Positions 1 to 11,555 of a DNA stretch of 64,000 bases are shown in pieces. A program made the position numbers and the translations under genes. Every line of letters begins with the position of its first letter. The stretch's first letter is position 1. The DNA lies in assembly GCA_914767715.1 (NCBI GenBank), contig OU612068.1:8804001-8868000 (forward strand). The letters run 5' to 3'. A model generated the notes under the pieces. The model searched no databases. It was not told the DNA's origin and worked only from the letters and a program-made list of their open reading frames with translations. This stretch comes from Membranipora membranacea. Lineage: Eukaryota > Bryozoa > Gymnolaemata > Cheilostomatida > Membraniporidae.

Positions 1-1704
1 AAACTCCCTGCTCCCCTCCCTGCTCCCTTCCCACTCTCCCTGCTCATATGTCCCAAACTCTCTGCTGGGATTGGAGTTGTCCTCTACCATTTGCCAAAGT
101 GCAAGAGAGGATAACTGTTCATCAAAGTTTTGACTTTTTGTTACAAAGAACATCATTGGCCGAAATTATGTTATCAGACACATTGAAGGTTCGGTTTTTT
201 AAGGTTCGTAGCTTGTGAGTTCGTGTTCGGTTTTTCGTACCTACCGAGTAATTTGTGTATATATACTTATGAGATGTAGATGTATGATCAATATTTAAAT
301 ATTACTTATACTATAGTTATATTGCATTTTACATTGACTGTGACTATGAAACTGACTGCAAATTCAAGACTGTTATTCTTATCTAACTTTCTAAATTTTG
401 ATGATGGTGTTATTTATACTAACTTAATTCTAATCAGATAAATATTCCATCCTTTGCACATTTTTTATGATCACGCTTTTCTTTACTCATATTATTTAGC
501 TAATCTTCATTTCACTGTCACATGTTATCTATGAACATATAATTAGTAGAGACTATTTTTTCATTTATTTACACTATTTACACTTGCATTCATACTATAG
601 TATGACTAGGGGAGGGCGGGGACTAGCAGTGTTTTTGATCATCAGGTTGGCTGCACTCAAAGATTTAAGTGTTAGCTAAGCTTTGTCTGTCCAGAAAATT
701 ATTTCTGCAATCGCCAACGGCAAGAAAATAAAGTATAAAAGCAGAAGCATCTAAAAGCACTTTTATCTGTTGCTGGGAAATGGGGATATGTGGCTCCCTC
801 TGGCATACCTTTCAAAGACAGGTGATGTCAGAGGATATTGGCCAACAAAAAGTCTGCCCATTGGCAACCTCTTCAAAAGGTTGCTGGCTAAGCCTTGCCG
901 GCTGGGTAAAATCATGTTCAAAAACTATGACAAACCAACTTTTTAGGACTGTTGAATAAAAAATAAAAATATACCAAGCTGAAGAACTTGTTTTCTCTTG
1001 TATAGTTCTATCATCCATGTCAACAGACCAACTTTGCAGCGGATTAGCGGAACGACTCCAAATTATATGGTATCAAATTTGTGATGAACATGGTTGAATC
1101 AACACCTCATATTGTGACCAGAAGCAATTATTAATCAGCTGATTTTAAACACTCCTCGCATGACACATTGCGGCATGCAGGATGCATGAATGTTTCCATT
1201 CATGAAAACTTTGAAATTTTTTTTTTGCACACACATTAGTTGCTTATTACCTTTCCAACCATGTAAGTTTTATGAAAATTTGCCAAGGCAAATACTATAC
1301 CTTAAGGTGGCATTATACGGCGACATTTCACGCTCTAGTCTAGACAGTACATCAATCAAAATTCATTCACTGGCATTATCCATAATTGTTTTAATCAGCA
1401 TTATTCAGAGTTATATATCCTTTTTCAAAGGAAACTCAAGACCTAAAGTACTAATTTGGGCAATATTTGGATGCTACTTATTAACTTCATTGACCCCATT
1501 TCATAATGAGTTTATATTCTTTTCAATTCATTCAGTCCTGGTCAAGCGCAAATTAATTTTAAAGTACATTGATGATTAAAAACTTCCTATCCGATCTTAC
1601 TCACACATAAATACTTCTTCTAGATTACCGCCATCGTGTATTAAAAAAATTCCAGTTTTTATGTCATTTTTTATTATTAATATTAATTCATATCCACTTC
1701 CCAG
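1..1704. other. No recognisable gene
   Basis: The first 46 bases are a low-complexity stretch repeating CTCCCTGCTC. The rest is AT-rich with no homology I can recognise. A 129-codon open frame at 1190-1579 is hydrophobic and low in complexity, lacks conserved motifs and has no counterpart in the related copies at 13 and 34 kb. The stretch from about 1530 to 1640 (a 'ggtcaagc..caaatta' segment) resembles the intron that precedes the tail exon in the copies at 13.75 kb and 34.6 kb, so it is probably intron of copy C. Confidence 0.5.
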
Positions 1705-1959
1705 GTGTGTAGAGTGGATATGTTGTGGATATGTGGATATGCAACACCGATTTATCGGGAAAGAGATGGAGACATTATGGATTTGTCATATTATAGATGG
1801 GATGTAGGAGCTGGTGGGGATAGAGTATCAGGCAGTGGCAACTGTGGTCAAAGGAAAAGGGGAAGACAGCACACAACATCTAGGAATGCACAGCAGGGGT
1901 ATGAACAGCTAAACAGAGAGTTTTTAATAACTAGCGACTTGCACACTGATTCCGTATGA
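1705..1959 (+). pseudogene. Tail exon of membrane-protein family, copy C (decayed or divergent)
   Basis: The exon follows a good acceptor (TTCCCAG at 1698-1704). It reads open for 84 codons to a TGA. It is clearly related to the cytoplasmic-tail exons at 13946 and 34751: it shares GYATPI/GYVTPI, SGSGNCG, KRGR.HTTSRNA and QGYEQLNR in the same order. After QGYEQLNR the similarity stops, and the frame ends within about 17 unrelated residues, so the tyrosine pair seen in the other copies is missing. The matching transmembrane exon is not found upstream in the window. Either this is a broken third copy, or the real exon stops at QLNR and the tail continues in a later exon such as 2144-2323. Homology is clear by eye; functional status is inferred. 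Confidence 0.55.
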
Positions 1960-2143
1960 TTTTTACATCATATATTATTCAAACTGTTAGTCTTTCTTCT
2001 TGTGAAAACATGATATGTTATACCAATCAATCATCTAAACATGATATGTTATTGTTTCTCCTTATTTTCCCCCATCTTTTGCTGTTATTCATTTGGCATG
2101 TTATGATATTGTCAACCAAAATTCATAATAAGATAAATGATCT

Positions 2144-2323
2144 ATGAGACCTCTTTCATATCCAACTTCTGATAATCAGGACAATGCGCCACCCAATAGC
2201 GACCAAGAAAGGGAATCAGAGCTACATAGCCTTTCTCCACTGGCTGACTCACCACAAATCTTGAGCAGGCAGCGAATGCCTGAATATAATAGGCAAATAA
2301 AAGGGTGTGCTGTGGCTCACTAA
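2144..2323 (+). CDS. Small polar open frame downstream of copy C, possible last tail exon
   Basis: A 59-codon frame ends at TAA and has a strongly polar, Ser/Asp/Pro/Gln-rich composition, with SYPTSDNQDNAPPNSDQERE near its start. The composition and the SYP/SYxP-type start resemble the end of the copy A tail (SYFSYQPSSTQNSDTDD). It could be the displaced last coding segment of copy C. The segment TATCCAACTTCTGATAATCAG near 2160-2180 could also be read as the end of an intron. There is no strong homology, so this is a suggestion only. Confidence 0.25.
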   Translation: MRPLSYPTSDNQDNAPPNSDQERESELHSLSPLADSPQILSRQRMPEYNRQIKGCAVAH

Positions 2324-2782
2324 AGAGTCAGCAGCACAATAACAAACATAAGAAAATCATGAGGCGTGACTGCCAAAAAAAAGTAAGGGAAAACCACCAA
2401 ATCTCTAGAAAAGTGGATGCCAAAAAAAACCAAGGAATGCAAATATAACCCATTCTCTCCAACGAGATTGCAGATAAAGGATTCAACAGTAGTAAAAAAT
2501 CTTGACCTTAAGACACCATATATAACCTTGTTCGACGCGATAACAGGATGCAGAAGACAGAAGTTTCCTCGATGATCTACATTCGAAGAAAAGAGATTTT
2601 TAACCTTGTAGATTTACAAACGAAATAATACAGTATTTCACACGTTGCTTATGTGTTATATTCACATCATGACATGGCAGCAGGTTGTATTGAAGATGTA
2701 ATTCAGGATTTTTAACTCATGGACACTGTCAATATTACTATATTTCCCTTGGTAGCAGCTGAATGTAGGGTGTACAGAGTAT

Positions 2783-3310
2783 CTGTAACGGTCAGCAAAT
2801 AGCATACCATGACTGATAACTATGACTTATCACATAAACAAATCCTAAAGCTATCTCATGCAAAACTTCCTATTATAGCATAGTGAAAGCTTTCTTCATT
2901 GTTCAATTGTACACTGCCTACATATACCATAATGATTTCACTCTTTACCATGAGCTCCTCTGGCGCAGATCATCATCTAGCTATTAGCTCATGGCAGATT
3001 GTCACATACAAAACATTTAACCTTTACTTTAACTCAGCTGACGTAACGTACTGTGTGCTATTAAGGCTAATAAGGTAAATAATTCTTCCAACATACTTGA
3101 TTTTATACGTCCTACAATTTGATGTATTGAAACATTCTCTATTTTGTATGTTATTGCAAAGCTATTTCTCTGCTTTATGATGTGCCTTTTACAACATAAC
3201 TTTCACTGTACGTCAACTTACTTATCTTTCAACTGTTCTTTACAGTTATTACGAATCAACATGATCCTGTAAAACTACACCTAATAAACCACACACAGTA
3301 AACGTTACAG
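2783..3310 (-). repeat. Repeat family copy 1 (left arm of long palindrome)
   Basis: About 528 bp starting CTGTAACGG and ending CGTTACAG. It is the reverse complement of 3316-3835, with about seven differences over 520 bp by eye. The termini read TG...CA on either strand (TGTAACG...CGTTACA), as in LTRs, but they also make a short terminal inverted repeat flanked by TAT on both sides, as in a MITE. No open frame. The repeated 'TGACGTACAGTG' and 'CCATGAGCTA' stretches identify the family. Confidence 0.8.
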
Positions 3311-3315
3311 TATGG

Positions 3316-3835
3316 GTTTACTGTGTGTGGTTTATTAGGTGTAGTTTTACAGGATCATGTTGATTCGTAATAACTGTAAAGAACAGTTGAAAGATAAGTA
3401 AGTTGACGTACAGCGAAATTTATGTGGTAAAAGGCACATCATAAAGCAGAGAAATAGCTTTGCAATAACATACAAAATAGAGAATGTTTCAATACATCAA
3501 ATTGTAGGACGTATAAAATCAAGTATGTTGGAAGAATTATTTACCTTATTAGCCTTATTAGCACACAGTACGTTACGTCAGCTGAGTTAAAGTAAAGTTT
3601 AAATGTTTTGTATGTGACAATCTGCCATGAGCTAGTAGCTAGATGATGATCTGCGCCAGAGGAGCTCATGGCAAAGAGTGAAATCATTATGGTATATGTA
3701 GGCAGTGTACAATTGAACAATGAAGAAAGCTTTCACTATGCTATAATAGGAAGTTTTGCATGAGATAGCTTTAGGATTTGTTTATGTGATAAGTCATAGT
3801 TATCAGTCATGGTATGCTATTTGCTGACCGTTACA
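3316..3835 (+). repeat. Repeat family copy 2 (right arm of long palindrome)
   Basis: Inverted copy of 2784-3303, separated from it by only 12 bp. It lacks the first bases (TGTAACG) present in the other copies but keeps the other terminus (CCGTTACA). It has the same orientation as the copy at 4477-4836. Confidence 0.8.
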
Positions 3836-4476
3836 CTCCCTCCGAAAACGGCTGACGTTTTCCAGTTATGAGGTCAGCACTGTTGTAGTAGCTGCTAGTA
3901 GAGATGAGACAACTCCAAAGCTGCTGAGAGTAATGTAATTATTGCCGATGAGTTGATGCGATCATATCGTCGAACTCCCTGTTGGAGAACAAGCCTGATA
4001 CGCCAGGAGTATTTGATCATGTGATGCGAGTCAATTAACAGTGTGTGGCGTGGAAGTTGGCTGAGAGACTTTCTGTCAATCATGGGCGAAACCCAAGCGA
4101 CAGCTCGTTCTGTGTTTCACGAACTGACCTGCGTGTATCCTAGTGCGCTACCGTCCAAAAACTGCAGATGATCCCTTTATTTAAATCCAGTCAATGAATT
4201 TGCAGAACTAGGCAATGGTGATGACATTGTTAGTGGAGTTTGTTTGTGGAGTGTGTTGGTGTCACAGCTAAGTTTTACACTAGATAATAGTGACTGATGT
4301 TCAGCATGACTTTCCAGATGTCAGGGTGAGAACTGTCATTTCTGTGACATCACAGCGATCAGCACTGATGAGTAGTATTCTGTTAACACACTGGATTCAA
4401 GATACCGAGGAACAGAGCTGAGCTGTAACTCCCTCCGTTGTAGAGTTGTAGCTCCCAGGTTGAGACTAAGTTATTA
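3836..4476. other. 641-bp segment between two direct copies of the repeat
   Basis: Lies between direct copies 2 and 3 of the TGTAACG...CGTTACA repeat. It begins CTCCCTCCG, and TGTAACTCCCTCCG recurs near its other end (about 4423-4436). It has no coding signal. If the repeats are LTRs this would be a miniature (TRIM-like) internal region, but I see no TGG primer-binding site after the left copy and no purine tract before the right one. Confidence 0.35.
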
Positions 4477-4836
4477 CTGTAACGTTTACTGTGTGTGGTT
4501 TATTAGGTGTAGTTTTACAGGATCATGTTGATTCGTAATAGCTGTAAAGAACAGTTGAAAGATAAGTAAGTTGACGTACAGTGAAAGTTATGTTGTAAAA
4601 GGCACATCATAAAGCAGAGAAATAGCTTTGCAATAACATACAAAATAGAGAATGTTTCAATACATCAAATTGTAGGACGTATAAAATCAAGTATGTTGGA
4701 AGAATTATTTACCTTATTAGCCTTAATAGCACACAGTACGTTACGTCAGCTGAGTTAAAGTAAAGGTCAAATGTTTTGTATGTGTATTTGTATGTTTCGT
4801 TATCAGTCATGGTATGCTATTTGCTAACCGTTACAG
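4477..4836 (+). repeat. Repeat family copy 3, internally deleted
   Basis: 360 bp, CTGTAACGTTTACTG...AACCGTTACAG, flanked by TA on both sides. It matches copies 1 and 2 except for an internal gap of about 165 bp between TTTTGTATGTG and TTATCAGTCATGG. Both termini are intact. Confidence 0.75.
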
Positions 4837-4924
4837 TATCAGTTAGTTGCAATTGTACTCCCACGGAATCTAACTAATGTATATTAACAACCATGATTTG
4901 ATGGGATGTGATTGGAGATGGTAT

Positions 4925-5525
4925 GACGATCTCGACTTTATTGCTGGAGCTGTTATGATGGTCACCAAACATGACAACGCATAGATGTTCATCTTTACAA
5001 GCAGATCTCTCAGCAACCAATCTATTGTTTTCATTACTAATCTTTCATTTTCCACTACGTTCACAATAATAAAAACCTTTTTACTGGTGTCGAAGTGTTA
5101 TTTATCAAGGATCAATTTGAAAAAATTAGTGATAACCCTTTGGAAATAGCTATTTTAACTGTATCAGCAGTTTTATATGCGCTAATCATCCACCTCCTAT
5201 TTGAGGTAGAAGCTGCACATGATGTAAGTTGACCTCTCCTTATCCCATTTCTCCTATTGTGGAAACTTCCATATATTTCAACTGATCCTCGTGTTGAGAC
5301 ACGGAAGAACAATAGCAGTGATTTCGTTTTATTTACCTACTCACTAGGAAGAGTCAATGTCATCCAGTATTTTTACTGTATATTCTCTTTACATGTGGAT
5401 CTCTCGGCAACTGATTCATCGTATTCTTTACTCGTTTTTCATTTTTCGTTATGTGCACAAAAATGCAAAAACCTTTTTACTGGTGCCGAAGTGTTTTATC
5501 AAGGAACAATTTGAAAAATTAGTGA
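4925..5525. repeat. Old tandem duplication, two units of about 230 bp
   Basis: The segment around 4985-5130 (GATCTCTCAGCAACC ... CCTTTTTACTGGTG ... GAAGTGTTATTTATCAAGGA) recurs at about 5398-5520 (GATCTCTCGGCAACT ... CCTTTTTACTGGTG ... GAAGTGTTTTATCAAGGA). The units are diverged by substitutions and small indels. The open frames across them do not agree, so it is probably non-coding. Confidence 0.6.
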
Positions 5526-6246
5526 GGACTGAAAAGGGGCACCATTTCTAAGAGAGCTGGATGTGTAAAACCTGCAGGAATTTGTTTGATTTGATGTATA
5601 TCATGTGCCAATCAAAGTGTTTGTTAATCAGCGCAACGAACCCAGAGATGATTCACAAAGACCGCACGGTTCGCAGCTGCCTGTGTAGCAATGATGAGAA
5701 GAATTGGGGAAGACATATTAGATTTAGATGCAGCCGACATATCCTAATTTTGTGGTGAAAAACACTAGCTGTTACTATCTGAGGATTTAGAGAGGAGTGA
5801 GAGAGAATTGAATGTTGATCAATTCATTGCTTGGATTGTCCTTGATAATCATGAAATGCAATGTTCGGCACCTGTTAAGGCAATGCATTGGTTTTCGGAG
5901 ATGTTCAATGATAACATAAGATGTTTGTAACATTAGATACTCAATCTTCTCAGCAATCCTGCAGTAGATGATTGAACAAGCCGCTACTTTATCAGCTACC
6001 CACACATACGACGAATCATGTAAAAGCCATAACTGCCTTAATTGGCATCGCCCTTAATCAAATAATAGACACTTTGGGATGGTTTCAAATTGTCAAATGC
6101 TGGTGTAGCTATGTAATCCATGTAAATATGAGGTTAGCATATATAATCATTGCCTTGGACAGTATCAACAACCCAGAACTACTGATCCTAGACAATGCAG
6201 ATCTTTTGGGCACAGGACAACTCCAGAGCAAGAGTTCCTGGTAACT

Positions 6247-6622
6247 CTCAAACATTGCCACAGACCCGGGTTTTGTAATAGACCTGTGCTTTTTTTCTTG
6301 TAAGCCCAAGGCGGTTCACTTCTAGTGCATGTCCAGAGTGGTCTGAGAGAAAATTATGCCCCCAACCCCACGTCAACTGGGATGGGGGGAAGAGTCAACC
6401 ACAGACTGCCCGCCATACTGTGTTGTTTGTATGGGGACCTCTACAACCAACACAACTGTAATGACTTGCTAGGGCCTGATTTACTTATATATTGGTTTGG
6501 AAACATGGTAGTCCTATGAAAATGAATTTATATATATATAATGATGGACATTTTATATATATAAATGACAGTGTCTGCAACACAGGTTTACTCCCAAACC
6601 TGCTGGGTCTCTGGCAATGTAT
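6247..6622. repeat. MITE-like segment with inverted ends
   Basis: ACATTGCCACAGACCC near 6249-6266 is matched in reverse complement by GGGTCTCTGGCAATGT near 6605-6620. A further CAAACATTGCCA occurs at about 6660. This is consistent with a small non-autonomous element, but no clear target duplication was found. Confidence 0.35.
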
Positions 6623-6724
6623 GTTAGCTTCCCCCTCTGTCTATCTAAGGAGGGACAGTCAAACATTGCCAGCAAGGAGTTAGCTCCTTGTTGTCAGAGG
6701 GTTTTGAAGTGTACAGGTATGTGA

Positions 6725-6760
6725 TTAGCCTGTCTTGATAAGCTTGTCAGGACAGGCTAA
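6725..6760. repeat. 36-bp palindrome
   Basis: TTAGCCTGTCTTGATAAGCT followed by its near-perfect reverse complement, ending GACAGGCTAA. The same arm sequence (CCTGTCTTGACAAGCT) builds the hairpin at 16089-16135. Confidence 0.7.
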
Positions 6761-7741
6761 CCTGTGATATGAATTCTTAATTTTAGCAAAGTTAGTAAGT
6801 TAATTAATTAAAGTAGGTGGACTGGACTGGAATTGAGTCAATCAGTCAGGTATCTGAAACTATCTATGTGCATGTACCAATTTGTAGTTTATTTATACTA
6901 GTTGCTCTTTGTTTACACCAACCAACTGAGTGTATTTATCTATATAATACTCCTGTAACCTTGCTCCAGGTAGAGACACAGCAGGCTTCTCAGATTCTTT
7001 ACTTTGTTTCCTTTGTCAGTTTGTGCAAACAAAAGCTTTCTTCTGCTGTTCTGCATTTGTGCCACCAGCAAGACTATTTGCATTTTGGAGAATTGTTTAA
7101 ATCAACCCCATTGGATTGCTACATTCTTCTTGACCAATCACAAACTAAATTCAAATGATTTTCAACATTTAATGCAGGTAAATATTTACAATTGCAAATT
7201 ATACAGACACAAACATACTGACTCTCGTGATCTGACTGGGCATGTAGATCACTGATAAACTAGGCTATAGTTACCACAAAGATGATGTCGTAAGGCTAAG
7301 TATAAATCATGCGTGACTTTAAATTGCGCATGTGCAAGAACAATGAGTTTAGTCTAGGTCCTGAGAGAAAATTTGGTCAGGGAGAATGGGATAGCCCCTG
7401 CATGAACTGCCAATCAAAATCAGCTAATAGTGACAAGAGAGAATAACGATCAATATTAATTCCGCACGCATTGAAGAGCATACCACCAGAGCAGGTAGCC
7501 AATCAGATGGCTTCGGAATTCCGAGGCTCAATTTTGCAGAGATCAGCTCATGCCCAGAGCTGAGCATGCGCAGAATGAGACACAAATTGCTGACAGATTA
7601 TTTTTACCCTACCTAGGAGTTGTCAACTCTTTTAGCACCTACAGGCAACTCCAAAACTATTTTCAGACAAATGATGATTAATTTTCACTTAATTGATGGT
7701 TATTCATCCCACCTCATATTTTTATAATTTCTCATTTACAG

Positions 7742-8900
7742 ATTTCCCTATGACACTGTGCTGAACAAACAAAGAGAGGCGCTTTACACTGACAATGAAT
7801 ACTTGAGGAAATCGATGAAGCTCAAACTACCCTACACCAGAACTTTACAACAGCGAGTCAAAAGAGGTTATATGCCCACCACCATTATCCAGATTGGGAG
7901 TGGAACGATTAAGTGATTAGCAACACATCTCAGCAGTTGGAGTTTTTATCAAACCGCTGCTTTAATATCCAATTGGATTTTGCAAACCAGGGTAGGTCGA
8001 GGCCCAGTTTAACATACAACCTCTACACATATCACAACTCAACTTCTCAGTTCTCAGCTTTCGACAGTTGATTACCATGGAGACAAATAAAAACAACTAC
8101 AACACTGTGTACTGCTTCTGGTTGGTCAATCCAAAAATTAAAAAAAATACCACATGGGTGACATCAGACATAAAGTTTGTTGGGCATGTTGAGCTAGGGG
8201 AAGCTGGTAAAGATACAGAAAATTAGCAACTAATACTCTGGTTTTCATGGTAGTAGGACGGAAGGTCCTAGTTAGTTTGCATTTTACTCCAGGACTGAAT
8301 GCAGAAGCACTGACTGTCATCATCAAGCAGGCCATCTCAGCGTTGGGGGATATCGGCAAGCAGTGGTGTTGGTAACAGATAGACCCAGAGCCAACTTATC
8401 TTTTCTTGAAAAGATGGTTTCAAGCTAGACCAAGCACATAATGTTATTGTATTATGGAACCTCTAGGCCTGGTTGGGGGAATACATGAGTCACATAATAT
8501 GGCACGCTGGAAAGATAAAGAGAACCTGGTGAAACTGCAGGTGAGATAAACAAATTTTTCAACCAAATCTTAAATGTAGATAAGTGACAAAATGCCTTTT
8601 TTTTTCTCATACTATTTCTGAAACTAAACACCTGCCTGCCTGCCTGATAATCAATAATATTGGTAATTTTCTTCCTCATTTATTGTTGATGGGAGATTTT
8701 TAAGTTAACAAATGGTATGCCTGGATATTTTCAGGAGGCAGGCCAACCTTATTCGGGAAACAAGCTGGCAAAGCAACATATCAATTTCAAGCAGGACATG
8801 ATGAAGGTTTGTCTGGCCGTGCAAGTGCTTAGTCTCCGTTGCCGATGCCCTAACAGCTATCTCTAAAATGTCAGCATACCCTCATTGCAAAGCCGTGTAA
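7742..8900 (+). mobile_element. Remnant of a P-element (THAP9-like) transposase gene
   Basis: Four broken coding segments lie in the order expected for a P-superfamily transposase. 7743-7916, after an acceptor at 7741, has a leucine/charge-rich coil followed by LPYTRTLQQRVKR, like the LP.(S)xRTLQRR motif that follows the coiled coil in THAP9-type proteins. 8167-8375 has FVGHVELG, an in-frame TAG, TNTLVFMVVG and GLNAEALTVIIKQAIS, matching the start of the RNase-H-like core. 8454-8540 ends LVKLQ at a GTGAGA donor. 8735-8900, after a TTTCAG acceptor, has GNKLAKQHINF, MKVCLAVQVLS and, after a one-base shift, SVADALTAISKMSAYPHC. The N-terminal THAP zinc finger and the C-terminal part were not found. 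Stops and the frameshift make it dead. The family call rests on motif order read by eye. Confidence 0.65.
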
Positions 8901-9839
8901 AGCACTGCAGAGCTTTTGAGGTTGAGTAGAAGTTAGTATGCAATACCTGAAACTTTTTACTGGCATCACACTTACCTACTTGAGCTTACCAAATGGAGAT
9001 TAAGCAGTGATATTGAGAGACCAAATGAAACTTCATCACATTTGCTTTATTGTTAACAGCTCTTTATACATCTCATTATATTTATTGTCACAAATGATTG
9101 AATCCTAGAGCGAGGGTGACCAAGCAGACCCAAGGTCATGGCCATAAATTTCTTGAGGGGTGATCCACTTTCTTGTGAGAAATTTGAATGAAGTAACAAG
9201 GCAGTGGATGGGCAAGTGACAATAATGTAGCTAGTATTGGACGACTTTGATGAAGTGTTTATCAGAGTAATATACCTGGTTGCCGAGTTATTGACAAAGG
9301 CAGCCTGATCAGGAGCAACAACAATTAATGCAAGCAAATTCATCATGTTGAGGCATTATTTTGACTTCATAATTTATAATTTGAGGCAAATTATGATTTT
9401 GAGGCATACTTCTTTCTCCTAATCTACATTCATCATTCCATGATACCTAAATCCATTATTAGACTGAATTTGCCAAAATACCAATATAAGAGTTGTATAC
9501 CAACAAGGAACCATTGTAGTATGTTCTGATTTTATTGATTTACCTGCGGAAAAGAGAGTTAACACAGAAAGCCAGAGAAGAGGAGATATTAGCTGACTAC
9601 ACAGAGAGAGCGGAAACTTATGGCTTAACAAAATGTGGCTAGGTAAGACTTTTTTGTAATATAGGCACGCCAGTTTTGAATATAATATAATAATGAAACT
9701 GCAATACACATCTGGAACAGTATAATCAGGGAGCCACTGATCGGTTATAGCTTTACTTGAGCAAAATATCTGATAGGAAAGCTTCAGGTTTAGATAGTTT
9801 GTATGAGAAGATGTCAAAGAAAACATTCCCATATATATA
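8901..9839. other. No recognisable gene
   Basis: AT-rich sequence. A 137-codon minus-strand frame at 9419-9832 has no recognisable motif and overlaps the likely upstream part of the dead LINE on the other strand, so I left it out. Confidence 0.4.
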
Positions 9840-11335
9840 TCAAAGAAATCCTAGTTGACATGTTTGACCGTAAAAGGTAGTTTGCTGAATTGTTGGAAAG
9901 TAGGAATGGTGATTCAAAGTAGTGATGTTGGTGATCCAAATAATAACAGACCCATTACGTTGTTGCCTGTTATTTTTCAAATCTAAAACATGTAAATGCT
10001 GAGCTAAAGAACAGGCTACAGATCTGCAGACTGGATTTAGATCAAAACATTCATGTATATACTGATATAGTACATACGATAATACACAGGATAGAGCTAA
10101 GGTAAAATTGTGGCGTTATTTATTCTTGATTTTAGAAAGGGGTTTGACTCATTGACTGATTTGAGATTATGAAATTCTACCTCAGAAGCTTAATTATACT
10201 GGTATATTGATTCGCTATACTTGCTATACTCTATAATAAGAACAGTGTATGACAACTTCTAAAATTACACAAAATCTAATCAAATTAAACATGCAAATTA
10301 TTATGCATTATAAAGCAATTATGCAATGTCACAAACCTGTCAAAAGCGGTGTAGTGTACCCTCAAGGTTCTGTCATAGCTCCCACTCTATAATTAATTTT
10401 CTTCTCCAGTCGAATTCATGTGTTTGCATACAAAGATGACACAATATTTGATGGTAGTTCTCTCAATTTTAATGCCCGAGAATCCAATTGCAATAATGAT
10501 TAGTCTATAATAAATCAAAGTAGAAATGGTATGGTGATCAACCAGGAGAAGTCACATTTTTTCCAATGACAAACTCTGCAAAATATCTTAAAACTCCACA
10601 TCAATGGTGTGAATTCACAGAAAAAAACCATCTACCAAGCTTGTTGGCTTTGTTATCAACAAAATACTTACCTGGTCTGATCTTATCGACCCTCTATATG
10701 ATTAGGTTCATAAGAATGAAAATCTATTTAAGATGTGAGAGGCTTCCTGAATCAAAAATTTGCAATACTTTTCTATTTCATTTTTGTTTTCTGCCATCAT
10801 ACATCTAGAATACAGAAACAGTGTTTTAGAATAATCATGTAGACATGGACATTCCAAAAACTTTAATTCCATCTTTAAATCTTTAAGGTTCATTGCAGTT
10901 GCTTCCACTTCCACAGGTTTCTAGATACTCTACAGCAGTTTTTGGTGATCAGATTTTACACATCCTGTCCTAGGTTTGTCTATAAAGACCTACCATTCTT
11001 ACCAGTCTAAGTGAATCTCCGGAGTGTCACACAACCATAAAGTTTTCTGAACGAAAAGGTTTCTCATAAACTTGAACTGAGCATTTTTTGTGTGAATGGC
11101 GACATTTTGCGGTGAATTGCTTCTCAAACTTGATTGCACTGAGGCTATATGTATGACATCATCATTTTTGGTTTTAATTTAGTTAACCATGAATTATCAC
11201 ACAGGTAAGTTGGTGTCTTTTAATGCTCATCCAGTTGCCTTGGTATTCAGAATTTCCCAACTCTTGATCTGATTTGTGCTGTAAATGAACCAGCATTGGG
11301 TTAATAAAGTTCATTTTATTATTATATTATTATTT
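9840..11335 (+). mobile_element. Decayed LINE reverse transcriptase (CR1/L2-like)
   Basis: Translating pieces of the plus strand in shifting frames gives the ordered reverse-transcriptase landmarks of a non-LTR element: an NNNRPITLLPV-like block near 9940-9975, LFLDFRKGFDSL near 10115-10155 (the first catalytic Asp block), GVVYPQGSVIAPTL near 10350-10392 and FAYKDDTIF near 10425-10450 (the [F/Y]ADD block, here KDD). Stops and frameshifts are frequent, so the copy is long dead. The 3' end is marked by AATAAA followed by an ATT-rich simple repeat at about 11305-11335, as in CR1/L2-type elements that end in short tandem repeats rather than poly(A). The 5' limit is not clear. Confidence 0.65.
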
Positions 11336-11555
11336 AGCTCATAATTCAATCTTCCTGTCATGTTTACTTCAGTAGTTAGAAGCCTGCCCGATAAATACAA
11401 AGTGTATGAAAATAAAAATGACCAATCAATTATAGTGATCAGAATTTCCTAATTATCTATGAAAGTACTGTAAACCAGCACTGGTCGGAGACTAGAGTTA
11501 TATTTAGTGTTTTAAGATCATGATGTTGCCTAGAATAAGTTCATTTCCTCTTTGG

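Larger units (their letters stand above)
5530..7741. other. No recognisable gene; minor inverted repeats only
   Basis: Several 60-113-codon frames occur here, but none has a recognisable motif or agrees with splice sites. A TATA-rich stretch lies at 6520-6565. Two inverted-repeat structures are listed separately. Confidence 0.45.

Noticed and set aside
1190-1579. 129-codon hydrophobic open frame
   Set aside because: Low complexity, no motif, no splice agreement, and not conserved in the paralogous regions.
6817-7158. 113-codon plus-strand frame
   Set aside because: No conserved motif; a second overlapping frame is equally long; no neighbouring exons.
9419-9832. 137-codon minus-strand frame
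   Set aside because: No recognisable motif and antisense to the probable upstream part of a LINE remnant.
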